Shown here: positions 43,755 through 54,390 of the stretch, one piece after another
Layout: each line of letters opens with the position of its first letter
Position numbering within the stretch: position 1 is the stretch's first letter
Assembly (NCBI GenBank): GCA_963843805.1
Contig: CAWJLY010000007.1
Coordinates: forward strand, 1-64,000
DNA length: 64,000 bases
Reading direction: 5' to 3'
Source: Ideonella_A sp963843805
GTDB lineage: Bacteria; Pseudomonadota; Gammaproteobacteria; Burkholderiales; Burkholderiaceae_C
Translations under genes and position numbers: made by a program
Notes under the pieces: model-generated
Seen by the model: only the letters and a program-made list of their open reading frames with translations
Told to the model about the DNA's origin: nothing
Database searches by the model: none

Positions 43755-44487
43755 ACTGTCTTCGACCGTGCACAGCCTGGCCGCCTGGATGCGCCGCACG
43801 CCCAGCCGCGCGCAGCCGGTCCTCGGCCAGTCCGGACAGATCGGCCAGCCATTTGCCCGGATGGTCGCCACCGCGGGCCACAAATCGAGCGGCAGCCGCA
43901 GACGATGGGCGGCCGATCGGCACTCGAAGGCCTCGAGCACATCGGCGCCGACCTCGAACTGGCGCGGGCCGATGCAGGCGCCCAGCCAGGCTTCGACATC
44001 GTCGGGCGAGCAATCGGCAGCCTCGCAGAGCGCGCCGACGTGGCCTCGAGAACGCCGGCTGCCAGGCCGCGCCATCCGGCATGTGCGGCGGCCACTGCCC
44101 GCCCGGCTGCCGACAGCAGCACCGGCAGGCAGTCGGCCACCTGCACCATGCAGGCGATGCCCGGGATGGCTGCTGACGCTGGCGTCGGCGCGATGAACGG
44201 CGGCGCGCCGGGCAAGGTATCGGCGCGCTGCAGGCGCACAACCCGACAGCCGTGCACCTGATCGAGCCAGACCGGCTGCGCAGCCGATGCAGGTGCGCAA
44301 TGTTTGGTGGTTGCGGGTGACTGCGGCGCGGATCGTCGCCGAGCCCCCGCTTCAGATTGAAACTGTCGAACGGCGCTGTACTCCGACCACCGTGGCGCGT
44401 TGTCATGACCGAGTCGACGCCGCCGTGCGTCCACGATGGCCGCAGCCAGTCGGCGGGCCGCTCGACAGGGGCTCGATCAGCGTTCAC
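43683..44487 (-). CDS. pgeF: Peptidoglycan editing factor / laccase-domain protein (YfiH)
   Basis: About 265 residues. The family removes wrongly built muropeptide precursors (L-Ser for L-Ala), and was earlier called polyphenol oxidase. Marks: TTRHGGRSTAPFDSFNLKRGLGDDP, VADCLPVLL (the Cys metal/catalytic site), AAHAGWRGLAAGVLEAT (His) and WLGACIGPRQFEVGADVLEAF. GTG start at 44487 overlaps the stop of the Trp-rich gene (GTGA), so the two are coupled. Several codon-edge breaks. Ends overlapping the convergent small gene. Confidence 0.88.
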
Positions 44488-44727
44488 CGGCGGCGGCGGA
44501 CCCCGGTGCCGATGGCCTCCATCGATCGCTCGCGGCGCTTGTCCTGCTTCTCTTCGAGCTTGCGCATTTCGCGCCGTTTGTAGTAGCCGGTTGCGTCGGC
44601 CCAGGCCCACCAGACCACCGCACCGGCAAACGGTGACAGGACACCCCACCACGGCCAAGTCGGCCACCGGGCCGAATTCGGCCAGTTTCAAGGTCAGCAG
44701 CAGCAAACCGAGCATGACGAGATACAT
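44484..44727 (-). CDS. Small Trp-rich membrane protein
   Basis: About 80 residues. After one frame fix (near 44655; C or G, both Ala) it reads MYLVMLGLLLLTLKLAEFGPVADLA, WWGVLSPFAGAVVWWAWADATGYYKRREMRKLEEK. This matches the TIGR04438 'small Trp-rich protein' type common in Burkholderiales. Two short membrane helices rich in Trp, then a charged helix. Coupled to pgeF through GTGA. Function unknown. Confidence 0.8.
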
Positions 44728-44856
44728 GGTGACCCCTGACTCGCGGCTGGCGTCGTCGCCGCAGGGCGGTCAACGCCATCCGGTTACGATCCGTTGATGG
44801 GTGAGTGGCGGATCAATATAGCCCATCCCGGATCTATCGAATAAGGAAAGAGTGAC

Positions 44857-45172
44857 ATGAAATCAGTCGTTCGTTCGACCGCACTCGGCGCACTGCTTGC
44901 TGACATTGGCGTCCGGCGCGTCGGCAAGCCAGGAACTGGCCACCAAGAAGAACTGCATGGCCTGCCACGCCATCGACAAGAAGCTGGTCGGCCCGTCGTA
45001 CAAGGACGTCGCTGCCAAATATGCCGGCCAGAAGGATGCCGTCGACACGCTGTCGCAAAAGGTCATGAAGGGCGGCTCGGGCAACTGGGGCCCGGTGCCG
45101 ATGCCGGCCAATCCGCAGGTCAGCGAAGCCGAAGCCAAGGAGCTGGTGCGCTGGATCCTGACGGTCAAATAG
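44857..45172 (+). CDS. Class I cytochrome c (c-551/c-552 type)
   Basis: About 105 residues. A Sec signal, split by a break at 44898/44899 (T or G, both Leu), then mature QELATKKNCMACHAIDKK with the CxxCH haem site and axial Met in GPVPMPANPQVSE. A small periplasmic electron carrier. A strong terminator follows at 45206. No redox partner gene adjoins it. Confidence 0.9.
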
Positions 45173-45205
45173 ACGCGTCGTCCAAGCGGCGCATCCGAAA
45201 GCAGA

Positions 45206-45240
45206 AGGCCCCGCATGCGGGGCCTTTGTCTTGTTTGACG
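45206..45240 (+). terminator. Rho-independent terminator of the cytochrome c gene
   Basis: Perfect inverted repeat AAGGCCCCGCATGCGGGGCCTT followed by a T-rich run (TGTCTTGTTT). 34 bases after the cytochrome stop. It may also serve the convergent acs gene, whose stop is at 45270. Confidence 0.85.
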
Positions 45241-45269
45241 CAAGCGCTTGCCTGCAGTCAACAGTTGCA

Positions 45270-47237
45270 TCAGTAAGCCTGGCCGAGCTGCTCGAGGATG
45301 GCCGGATTCTCGAGCGTGCTCGTATCCTGCGTGACCGCCTCATTCTTCGCAACCGAACGCAACAGACGTCGCATGATCTTGCCGGAGCGGGTCTTCGGCA
45401 GGTTGTCGCCGAAGCGGATGTCCTTCGGCTTGGCGATCGGGCCGATCTCGCGGCCGACCCAATCGCGCAACTGCTTGGCGATCTGCTTGGCCTCGTCGCC
45501 GGTCGGGCGCGCGCGCTTCAGCACCACGAAGGCGCAGATCGCCTCGCCGGTGGTCTCGTCGGGGCGGCCGACCACCGCCGCCTCGGCGACCAGTTCGGTG
45601 CAGCTGACCAGCGCCGACTCGATTTCCATCGTCCCCATGCGGTGACCCGAGACATTCAGCACATCGTCGATGCGGCCGGTGATCGTGAAATAGCCGGTCT
45701 TCGCATCGCGGATCGCACCGTCGCCGGCCAGGTAGTAGCTGCCCTGGAAATCGGCCGGGTAGTAGCTGGTCTTGAAGCGCTCCGGGATCGCCCCAGATCG
45801 TGCGGATCATGCTCGGCCACGGCTTCTTGACGACCAGGATGCCGCCCTGGCCGTTGGGCACATCCTTGCCGGTCTCGTCGACGACGGCGGCCATGATGCC
45901 GGGGAACGGCAGCGTGCACGAACCCGGCACCAGCGGCGTCGCGCCGGGCAGCGGCGTGATCATGTGGCCGCCGGTTTCGGTCTGCCAGAAGGTATCGACG
46001 ATCGGGCAGCGGCCGCCGCCGATATGCTGGTGATACCACTCCCAGGCGGCCGGGTTGATCGGCTCGCCGACCGAGCCGAGGATGCGCAGCGAGCTCAGGT
46101 CGTATTGCTTCGGGATGCACCGCCTCGTTGCTTTCGGCGGCCTTGATCAGCGAGCGGATCGCCGTCGGCGCGGTGTAGAAGATCGAGCAGCGATGGGCCT
46201 CGATCATCTTCCAGAAGCGGCCGGCGTCGGGATAGGTCGGCACGCCTTCGAAGACGATCTCGGTCGCGCCGAGCGCCAGCGGGCCGTAGGCGATATAGGT
46301 ATGGCCGGTGACCCAGCCGATATCGGCGGTGCACCAGAAGATGTCGTCGGGCTTCAGGTCGAAGGTCCACTTGGTGGTCAGCGCGGCATGCAGCAGATAG
46401 CCGCCGGTCGAATGCTGGACGCCCTTCGGCTTGCCGGTCGAGCCCGAGGTGTAGAGCAGGAACAGCGGATGCTCGGCGTCGACCCATTCGGGCTCGCAGA
46501 CATCGTCCGCCGCGGCAGTCAGCTCGTGCATCCAGCGGTCGCGGTCGGCGTTCCAGGCGATCTTGCCGCCGGTGCGCTGGTAGACGACGACATCTTTCAC
46601 CGACTCGCAGCCGCCGAGGCCGATCGCCTCGTCGACGATCGCCTTCAGCGGCAGCTGCTTGCCGCCGCGCAGTTGCTCGTCGGCGGTGATCACCATCACC
46701 GCGCCGGCGCCCTCGATGCGGTCGCGCAGGCTCTGCGCCGAAAAGCCGCCGAAGACGACCGAATGGGTCGCGCCGATGCGCGCGCAGGCCTGCATCGCGA
46801 CGACGCCTTCGATCGACATCGACATGTAGATGACGACCCGGTCGCCCTTCTTGACGCCGCGCGCCTTCAGCGCGTTGGCCATGCTGGCGGTGCGCGTCAG
46901 CAGCTCGCGGTAGCTGACCCGCGTGACCTTGCCGTCGTCGGCCTCGAAGATGATCGCGGTCTTGTCGCCGAGCCCGGCCTCGACCTGCTGGTCGAGGCAG
47001 TTGTACGAGACGTTCAGCGTGCCGTCGGCGAACCACTTGAAGAACGGCGCGTTCGCTGCTGTCGAGCACCTGCGTGAACGGCTTCTTCCAGCTGACGAAT
47101 TCGCGCGCCAGCCGCGCCCAGTAGCCTTCGTAGTCGGATTCGGCTTCGGCGCACAAGGCTTGGTAGGCATCCATTCCCGACACATGGGCCGCTGCGGCCA
47201 GCGCGGCGGGCGGCTGATAGATGGTGGTCTCGGACAT
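45270..47237 (-). CDS. acs: Acetyl-CoA synthetase (AMP-forming)
   Basis: About 655 residues, the family's normal length. Activates acetate to acetyl-CoA via acetyl-AMP. Core motif LLYTSGSTGKPKGVQH, then WCTADIGWVTGHTY, TFWQTETGG region, GRIDDVLNVSGHRMGT, and KTRSGKIMRRLLR with the Lys acetylated for control in studied enzymes. Breaks at 46111/46112 and 45783/45784 (both Pro by either base) and one near 47050. ATG 47237 after CAGGAG. Acetyl-CoA from here could feed the neighbouring pha operon. Confidence 0.95.
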
Positions 47238-47603
47238 CGCTGTCTCCTGAGATTGACTGACTCCGGATGGCGACCGACGTCGCGGACCGGCAATGTTTGC
47301 ACCAACGATAGGCAGATGCTCTTACGAACGCCTTACTGAACCGTTTTTGCGGCGTGCCGGGTCGGCGACCAATACCCGCTGCACAACGCCTTGATAGCCG
47401 GCCACCTACAATCTCGACATCCGTGATTTCCCTCATTCGCACGCCGCGCCGCTTCGATGTCTCTGCAGCTGATCAAACCGCCGACACGCCGGTCGAAGCC
47501 GCTTCGATCCCCGGAATTGGCAAGCACCGATTGACGATGACAGGCCTTTCAACGCCTGCTCACCGACACGGCACTGATGCCACCAGCGGCCGCGCGATTG
47601 CCA
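47238..47603. other. Divergent promoter region of acs, no gene
   Basis: 366 bases between acs and the divergent DUF2062 gene. No supported gene. Promoters of both are expected here, but none could be placed with confidence. Confidence 0.45.
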
Positions 47604-48143
47604 TGAAACGCTGGTTGCCCACCCGCGAGCATCTGCGCGGCTCAGCGCTGGCTGCGCCCGTTCGCCCACCATTTCGACAATGACCAGCTGTGGCTGACCG
47701 ACCGCCCGAGCGTGGCCCTGGCGGTGGCCATCGGCATCTTCTTCGGCTTCATGCTGCCGATCGCGCAGTTCCTGTTCGCGGTGGCGGTCGGCGATCGCGC
47801 TTGCGCGCCAACGTCGCGATCGCCGCCGCGGCCACCCTGGTTTCCAATCCGCTGACCTTTCCGCCGATCTACTGGGCGGCCTACAAGCTCGGCCGCCTGA
47901 TTCTCGGTGAATCGGCCGACCAGGCCGGCGCGCTGCGCCTCGAAAAACAGGCCGAGGAACTGCTGACGCAAACCGGCTTCCTGGCCGGCATCTGGTCATC
48001 GATCCAGTCGGCCGGCGCGCCGCTGGTGGTCGGGCTCGGCGTGCTGGCGATCAGCGGCGCCTTGGTCGGTTTTGCCCTGGTCTGGCTGCTGTGGCGGCCG
48101 CGCCTGCTGGCACGACGCCGACGACGCGGCGAGCGCGCCGTGA
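47604..48143 (+). CDS. DUF2062 membrane protein
   Basis: About 178 residues after frame repair. Reads MKRWLPTREHLRAQRWLRPFAHHF, DNDQLWLTDRPSVALAVAIGIFFGFMLPIAQFLFAVAVG, then LRANVAIAAAATLVSNPLTFPPIYWAAYKLG and a last helix ALVGFALVWLLWRPRL. The NPLT..P.Y block is the family hallmark. Breaks near 47640 (Arg), 47785-47800 (Gly, Leu) and 48110 (Leu). Stop at 48141-48143. Function unknown; a membrane role is likely. Confidence 0.8.
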
Positions 48144-48168
48144 CAACTGAGCCGGCAGCCGGCGCGCT

Positions 48169-48509
48169 TCAGTCGTGCGGCAGTTCGGCCGGCAGCTCGG
48201 CCTTCGATCGGACCCGCAGGTGCAGCCCGGCCTTGGCCATCAGATTGGCCGACACCGGCGCGGTGACGAACAGGAACAGCGTGATCAGCAGTTCGCGCAA
48301 GGCAAAATCGCCGTCGCCGAGCTGCGCCACGAAGCTGGCCAGCACGACGCCGCCGACGCCCAGCGTGGTCGCCTTGGTCGGCGCATGCAGGCGCATGAAG
48401 AAATCGCCGAAGCGAACCATGCCGATCGCGCCGATCAGCGTGAACAGAGCCGCCGACGACCAGCAAGGCGGCGACCGGAATCTGCATCCAGAGCGACAGA
48501 TTTGTCCAT
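48169..48509 (-). CDS. mrpG: Mrp antiporter subunit G
   Basis: About 113 residues, last gene of the Mrp (Mnh/Pha) cation/proton antiporter operon. Hydrophobic VAALLVVGGLFTLIGAIGMVRFGDFFMRLHAPTKATTLGVGGVV is the MnhG signature. A break near 48446 (C or T, both Gly) is repaired. Start tentative at 48509. A peripheral-looking small subunit needed for complex stability in studied systems. Confidence 0.88.
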
Positions 48510-48528
48510 TCAGACCTCGTTGTTCCAG

Positions 48529-48803
48529 TCAGCCGATCACATCGCCACGGGTCAGAAAGCGCGCCAGCGCCACCGTCGAGACGAAACCGAGCATCGCGAT
48601 CAGCAGCGCCACCTCGAACAGCAGATCGTCTGCGCATGCTGCATGCCGAGCAGCACCGCCAGCGCGACGATGTTGATATACAGCGTGTCGAGCGCGAGCA
48701 CGCGGTCGCAGGCGTCGGGGCCGCGCAGCAGCCGCCAGGTGCCGAGCAGCATCGCCAGCGCCACCGCGACCAGCGCAAAATTGAGCGCCCATTCGATGAT
48801 CAT
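48529..48803 (-). CDS. mrpF: Mrp antiporter subunit F
   Basis: About 91 residues with three membrane helices: MIIEWALNFALVAVALAMLLGTWRLLRGPDACDRVLALDTLYINIVALAVLLG, then EVALLIAMLGFVSTVALARFLTRGDVIG. The GPDACDRVLALDT block identifies MrpF. One break near 48628. Overlaps the end of mrpE. Confidence 0.88.
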
Positions 48804-49321
48804 CCGAGATATCTCCTGCAAGGGGCTGCTCGTAGCGCTGCCTGATCTGCGCCACCAGCGCCTCCGCGTCGTCGCAATCGAGCACGTGAACGATGATCTC
48901 GTTGCTGTCTTCGTCGATCTTGCACGACACCGTGCCCGGCGTATTGGTGATGATGCTGGCCAGCAGCGTCTGCGCCACCGGATGGCGAATCTCCATCGGC
49001 ACCCGGATCCAGGCCGGCCGCGGCGTCGAGCCCGGCGTCAGCACGATGCGCGCGACCGTCAGGTTCGAGTCGATGACGTCCCAGACCACGACGCCGAGCA
49101 GCCGCAGCACGCCAGCGGATATTGCGCGGCCGCACCGACGTGGCCGAGGAAGCCGCCGATCAGCCGCGGCAACAGCAGGCCGAGCACGCCGGCGGCAATC
49201 AGCTGCGGCAGGGCCAGCGATTGCTGCAGCAGCAGCCAGCTCGCCGCGAGCAGCGATCGACAGCGCCGGATGGCGCGAACCAGCCATCGCGTCGAACGGT
49301 CGCGGTCCGGAGTTGCTTCAT
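48795..49321 (-). CDS. mrpE: Mrp antiporter subunit E
   Basis: About 175 residues. N-terminal membrane part (SLLAASWLLLQQSLALPQLIAAGVLGLLLPRLIGGFLG), then a cytosolic part VVWDVIDSNLTVARIVLTPG and AQTLLASIITNTPGTVSCKIDED, typical of MrpE. Start ATG at 49321 overlaps the mrpD stop (ATGA). Several codon-edge breaks, one near 49255 and one near 49110; the exact end is uncertain (48795-48805). Confidence 0.85.
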
Positions 49322-50974
49322 CGCGCCGGCTCCGGCAGTGGCGCTCGATGCCGGCGGCGGCGCGCCGCCGGTATAGGGCCGCGCGGTTGTCGATCGGCAG
49401 ACGCATCGCGCGCTGCCGAGCACCGCGCGGGCGTAGGCGGCTGCGGTCGTTGAGCTGGACCGCGGTGGCGGCGGTATAGCGCTGCAGCGGGCGGCGAACA
49501 TGCGTCATCAGGACACTTGCCGACAACAAGCGCCAGCGTGGCGACCGAGCAGGCGCGGGCTGGCGCCGGACTGGGTGCCGGCGGCCAGGTCGTCGCGCGC
49601 ATTCCAGAACAGGATGCTGCCGGCGCGCGCCACGCCGATCAGCGTCAGCAAGCCGACGCCGAGCACGACCACCCAGACCGCGACCACCAGCCGGCGACGC
49701 CAGCGCCGCTTCCAGGATCATCAGCTTGCCGATGAAGCCGGGCAACGGCGGCAGCCCGGCGACCGACGCGGCAGCGAGCAGCAGCATCAGGCCGAGCAGC
49801 TGCGGCTGCGCCACCTGCGAGGCCGGCCGCAGCCGTGCGCCGACCACGCCGCGCTGCGCGGCGACCAGTTCGGCCAGCAGGAACAGCCCGGCGATCACCA
49901 GCGTGCTGTTGACCAGGTAGAACAGCGCCGCCGACCAGGCGTCGTCGGTGAACAGGCCGATTCCCGACACGACGGTGCCGACCGAGACCACCGTCAGCCA
50001 GGCGACCAGCCGCGGCAGCGTATGCGCCGCCAGCGCGCCCAGCACGCCGAGCACGCTGGTCGCCAGCGCCAGCGGCAGCAGCACCGGCTGCACCGTCAGC
50101 GCCGAGGCACCCGCATCGGCGCCGAACACGACGCCATGCACGCGGACAGATCGCGTAGATGCCGACCTTGGTCATGATCGCGAACAACGCGGCCACCGGC
50201 GCGCTGGCCGCCGCATAGGTCGCCGGCAGCCACATCGACAGCGGCACCAGCGCCGCCTTGAAGCCGAAGACCACCAGCAGGATGCAGCGCGGCGGCCTGC
50301 AGCACCGCCGCTTCGGGCCCTTCGACGCGCGGCACGCGCAGCGCCAGATCGGCCAGGTTGAGGGTTCCGGTCAGTGCATAGATCAGCGCCACGCCGATCA
50401 GGAACAGCGCCGACGCGGCCAGATTGAGCACCACGTAGTGCACGCCGACGCGAAACCGCGTGCGGCCCTGGCCATGCAGCATCAGCACATACGAGGCGAC
50501 CAGCAGCACCTCGAAGAAGACGAACAGGTTGAACAGGTCGCCGGTGACGAAGGCGCCGTTCAGCCCCATCAGCTGGAACTGGAACATCGGATGGAAATGC
50601 CGGCCGTGGCTGTCCCAGCCGCCACAGGCATAGACCAGCACCGGCAGTGCGATGCAGGCGGTCAACAGCAGCATCAGCGCCGACAGCCGGTCGATCACCA
50701 GCACGATGCCGAACGGCGCCGGCCAGTCGCCGACCCGGTAGACCTGCAGCAGCCCCTGGTCGGCATCGAGCGCCAGGCGGGCCGCCCAGACCAGCCCGAG
50801 CGCGGTCGACGCGATCGCGATGCAGCCGCGCCAGCCGCAGCCGCCGCAGGCCGTGGCCGCCGCGCCGGTCGCTGCCATGATCGCCGAGCAGCAGCAAGCA
50901 CCATCGCGGTGAAGGCCGGCAGCAGCACCGGCAGCACCGGCAGGTGGGCTGCGAAAAGCGTGTTGCAGGCTCAC
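49318..50974 (-). CDS. mrpD: Mrp antiporter subunit D (NuoN-like)
   Basis: About 545 residues, an antiporter-like subunit related to complex I NuoN/M. Identified by LMGLNGAFVTGDLFNLFVFFEVLLVASYVLML, the Lys-bearing FGFKAALVPLSMWLPATYAAASAPVAALFAIMTKVGIYAI, and VAGLPPLPGFIGKLMIL. GTG start at 50974 overlaps mrpC by GTGA. About seven frame breaks (one near 50890, T or G, both Leu). With MrpA it forms the ion-moving core. Confidence 0.9.
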
Positions 50975-51340
50975 GAACGACGCCCTCTGCCGCCACGTCG
51001 TGTCGCCGCACGGAGGCCGTCGACATGGTCGCTGCCGCCGCTTTCGTGGCGGCTGCGCAGCGCCAGTTCGATGACGAAGCCGGTCGTCGCAAAGCCGATC
51101 ACGATCGCCGTCAGCACCAGCGCCTGCGGCAGCGGATCGGCAAGCACCTCGGCCACTCCGCCAGGATCGGCGGCCGCATCGCGCCACAAGCCGGCCCATC
51201 GCGAAGATGAAGACATTGACCGCATAGCCGAGCAGGCTCAGGCCGAGCACGACGGTGAAGGTGCGGCCGCGCAGCAGCAGGTAGATGCCGCAGGCGGTGA
51301 CCCAGCCGATGCCGCTGGCGACCAGAAATTCCATGCTCAT
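50971..51340 (-). CDS. mrpC: Mrp antiporter subunit C (NuoK-like)
   Basis: About 122 residues with three helices: MEFLVASGIGWVTACGIYLLLRGRTFTVVLGLSLLGYAVNVFIFAMGRL, then DPLPQALVLTAIVIGFATTGFVIELALRSR. This is the NuoK-like MnhC pattern. One break near 51197. Overlaps both neighbours by ATGA/GTGA. Start 51340 (MSM) or 51334. Confidence 0.9.
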
Positions 51341-54239
51341 CGTCGACCTCGCGAGGTCGGATCGCGTCGACAGGTTGATGCGCTGACGCTCATGCGACGG
51401 CTCCGGCCGGGGCAGCGGCGGCTCGCTGCTGGCCGCGGCCAGCGCCGACAGCATCAGCATCGTCGCGCCGACGACGGTGATGTAGACGCCGAGGTCGAAC
51501 AACGCGGCAGTCGCCAGCGGCAGTTCGCCGAGCAGGGCGACGGTCGGATGGCGCACTGGCGCTGGTCAGGAACGGATGGCCGAAGACGAACGCGCCGATG
51601 CCCGGTCAGCCCGGCAATCGCCAGGCCGCTGCCGACCCAGCGCGTGAAGCGCCGACCTGCGCGGCCGTGCAGCAAGGCCTCGGCGCGGCCCTGGCCGAGC
51701 GAGACGAACTGCAGCACCAGCGCCACCGCGGTGACCAGTCCGGCAATGAATCCGCCGCCCGGCAGGTTGTGGCCGCGCCAGAAGATGTAGACGCTGACGA
51801 GCAGCGCCAGCGGCAGCATCAACTGCGCGATCATCCGCAGCATCAAGCGGTTCGCGGGCGAAGGTCCAGGCCCGCCCGAGCGCATCGGTGGACGGCCGCC
51901 GCACCCGCATGCCGTCGAGCAGCGCCAGCCCGCCGACCGCGGCAATCGCCAGCACGGTGATTTCGCCGAAGGTATCGAAGCCGCGGAAGTCGACCAGGAT
52001 CACGTTGACCACATTGCTGCCACCGCCGAGCGGCAGCGCGTTGCGCAGGAAATACCACGAGATCGACGCATGGTCGCGCGTCAGCATCAGCCAGGCCAGC
52101 CAGGCAATGCCGCCGCCGCCGGCCAAGCGCCAGGCCGGCATCGCGAAGGCGTCGCCGAACACTCGATTCGCGCGGGCTGGTGGCCGGCAGCAGCGCCAGA
52201 CCCATCAACAGCAGCACCGTCGACACCACCTCGACGGTCAGCTGGGTCAGCGCCAGATCGGGCGCCGAAAAGGCGACGAAACTCAGCGAGGTGACCAGGC
52301 CGATCACGCCGGTCAGCACGACGGCCCGGAAGCGGTCGCGGTGGCCCAGCACCAGCGCCGCGCCGGACGCCAGCAGCAGCAGCCAGACGACCGAGGCCAG
52401 CGGCGGCGCCGGCCATGACTCGCGCGATGCCGCCAGCCAGACCGGCGCCCGGGCCGACCAGCAGCGCGGCCAGCCGCCAGCACGATGGCACTGCCGATCA
52501 GCCAGGCGGCATAGCGCTGCAGCGAACCGTTCTCGACGACCTGGATCACCCGGCCCGCAAAGCCGAACAGCCAATCGATCGCATGAGTGAACAGCAGGCG
52601 TGCAGTCCAGCCCCGCGGATGATGAAGATGCAGCTGGTAATGCCGATGCAGCAGCCAGTACATCAGCGAGCCGCCGACGATGGCGACAGCGCTGAGCAGC
52701 AACGGCAGATTGAAACCGTGCCAGATCTGCAGGTGATATTCGGGCGGCGGTGCACCCAGCATCGCGCTGGCCGCCAGCTGGACCAGCGGACCGAAGGTGA
52801 CTGCCGGCGCCAGCCCGACCACAATACAGACAATCGCCAGCAAGGTCGGCGGTGCGCGCATGGCCAGTGGCGGTTCGTGCGGCTCGGGGTTCGGCAGCTT
52901 GGCTGATGCGCTGCCGAAAAAGACATCGTGGACCAACCGCAGCGAATAGGCGAACGAAAAGACGCTGCCGAACACCGCTGCCAGCGGCACCATCCAGCCG
53001 TAGGCAAACAGCGCCTGGGCGTCGACCGCTTCGGTCAGAAACATCTCCTTCGACAGGAAGCCGTTGGTCAGCGGCAGACCACCCATCGCCGCCGCCGTCG
53101 ACCATCGCCACAGTGGCCGTCCACGGCATGAAGCGGATCAGGCCGCCGAGCTGGCGCATATCGCGGGTACCGGTTTCGTGGTCGACGATGCCCGCCGTCA
53201 TGAACAGCGAACACTTGAAGGCCGCATGGTTGAGCAGGTGGAAGATCGCCGCAACCGCCGACAGCGGCGATGCCAGGCCGATCAGGAAAACGATCAGTCC
53301 CAGATGGCTGATCGTCGAATAGGCCAGCAGGCTCTTCAGATCGTGGCGGAATATCGCGACATAGGCGGCGAAAACCATCGTGATCAGGCCGACGCTGGCG
53401 ACGATCGTCTCGAACAGACCGCTGCCGCCGAGCACCGGGTACAGGCGAGCCAGCAGGAAGATGCCGGCCTTGACCATCGTCGCCGAATGCAGATAGGCCG
53501 ACACCGGTGTCGGTGCGGCCATCGCTTCGGGCAGCCAGAAATGGAACGGCCATTGCGCACTTTTCGTGAAGCAGCCGATCAGCACCAGCAGCAACGCCAG
53601 CGGATAACGCGGATCGGCCTGGATCATCGCAGCCGAGCCGGCCATCGCCGAGATCTGGTAGGTGCCGGCGATATCACCGAGCACGATCACGCCGGCCAGC
53701 AGCACCAGCCCGCCGCCGCCAGTGACCGTCAACGCCATGCGGGCGCCGGCGCGCGAATCGGCGCGGTGTCCCCAATAGCCGATCAGCAGGAACGACGACA
53801 CGCTGGTCAGCTCCCAGAAAACGATCAGCAGCAGCAGGTTGTCGGACAGCGCGACGCCAAGCATCGCGGCCATGAACAACATCAGTTGCGTGAAGAATTT
53901 GCCGGCCGGATCGTCACTGGCGAGGTACTGGGCGGCATAGAGGATGACCAGCAGGCCGATGCCGGTGATCAGCCAGACGAACAGCAGCGCCAAGCCATCG
54001 AGCCGGAACGCCAGATCGAGGCCGATGGCCGGCACCCACTCGGTACGCTCGATGACGGTGTTGCCGGCAAAGATGCCAGGCGCCAGGCTGCTGACGATGG
54101 CCAGCGACGCGGCAGTGACGGCGGCGGCCAGCCAGGCGGTCAGACGGCGCCGGCGCGGTGTGTTGCGCTGGCCGCTGCAGAAGCACGCTGTCGTGCCGAG
54201 CAGCAGCGGCAACAAAACAATGCTCAGCAGAAGGTTCAT
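51337..54239 (-). CDS. mrpA: Mrp antiporter subunit A, fused with MrpB
   Basis: About 965 residues, the long fused form seen in many proteobacteria. NuoL-like part: LLIVFWELTSVSSFLLIGYWGHR, FTKSAQWPFHFWLPEAMAAPTPVSAYLHSATMVKAG (conserved Lys and His), and GGLPLTNGFLSKEMF. The C-terminal MnhB part has NVVNVILVDFRGFDTFGEITVLAIAAVGG and WRGHNLPGGGFIAGLVTAVAL. The first 380 residues are in one frame; beyond 53100 there are at least six breaks. It initiates the operon and overlaps mrpC by ATGA. Na+/H+ exchange and alkaline or salt tolerance are the known roles. Confidence 0.93.
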
Positions 54240-54390
54240 CGAACGCCAGGAAGGGTCAGCATCGCGAGGGATTGTAGAAAGGCCTTTGCAAGACGCCCGC
54301 ATGAACACGCTGCGGCGTCGAGAATCCATTTGTGCACCGCTTTGATAGCCCCATTTCTGCGCGGCGTTGCACGAGGTTCAGAATCGCGGC
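54240..54390. promoter_or_regulatory. Divergent promoter region mrpA / dsbD-like gene
   Basis: 151 bases between two divergent operons. It should hold both promoters. No operator could be recognised. Confidence 0.4.
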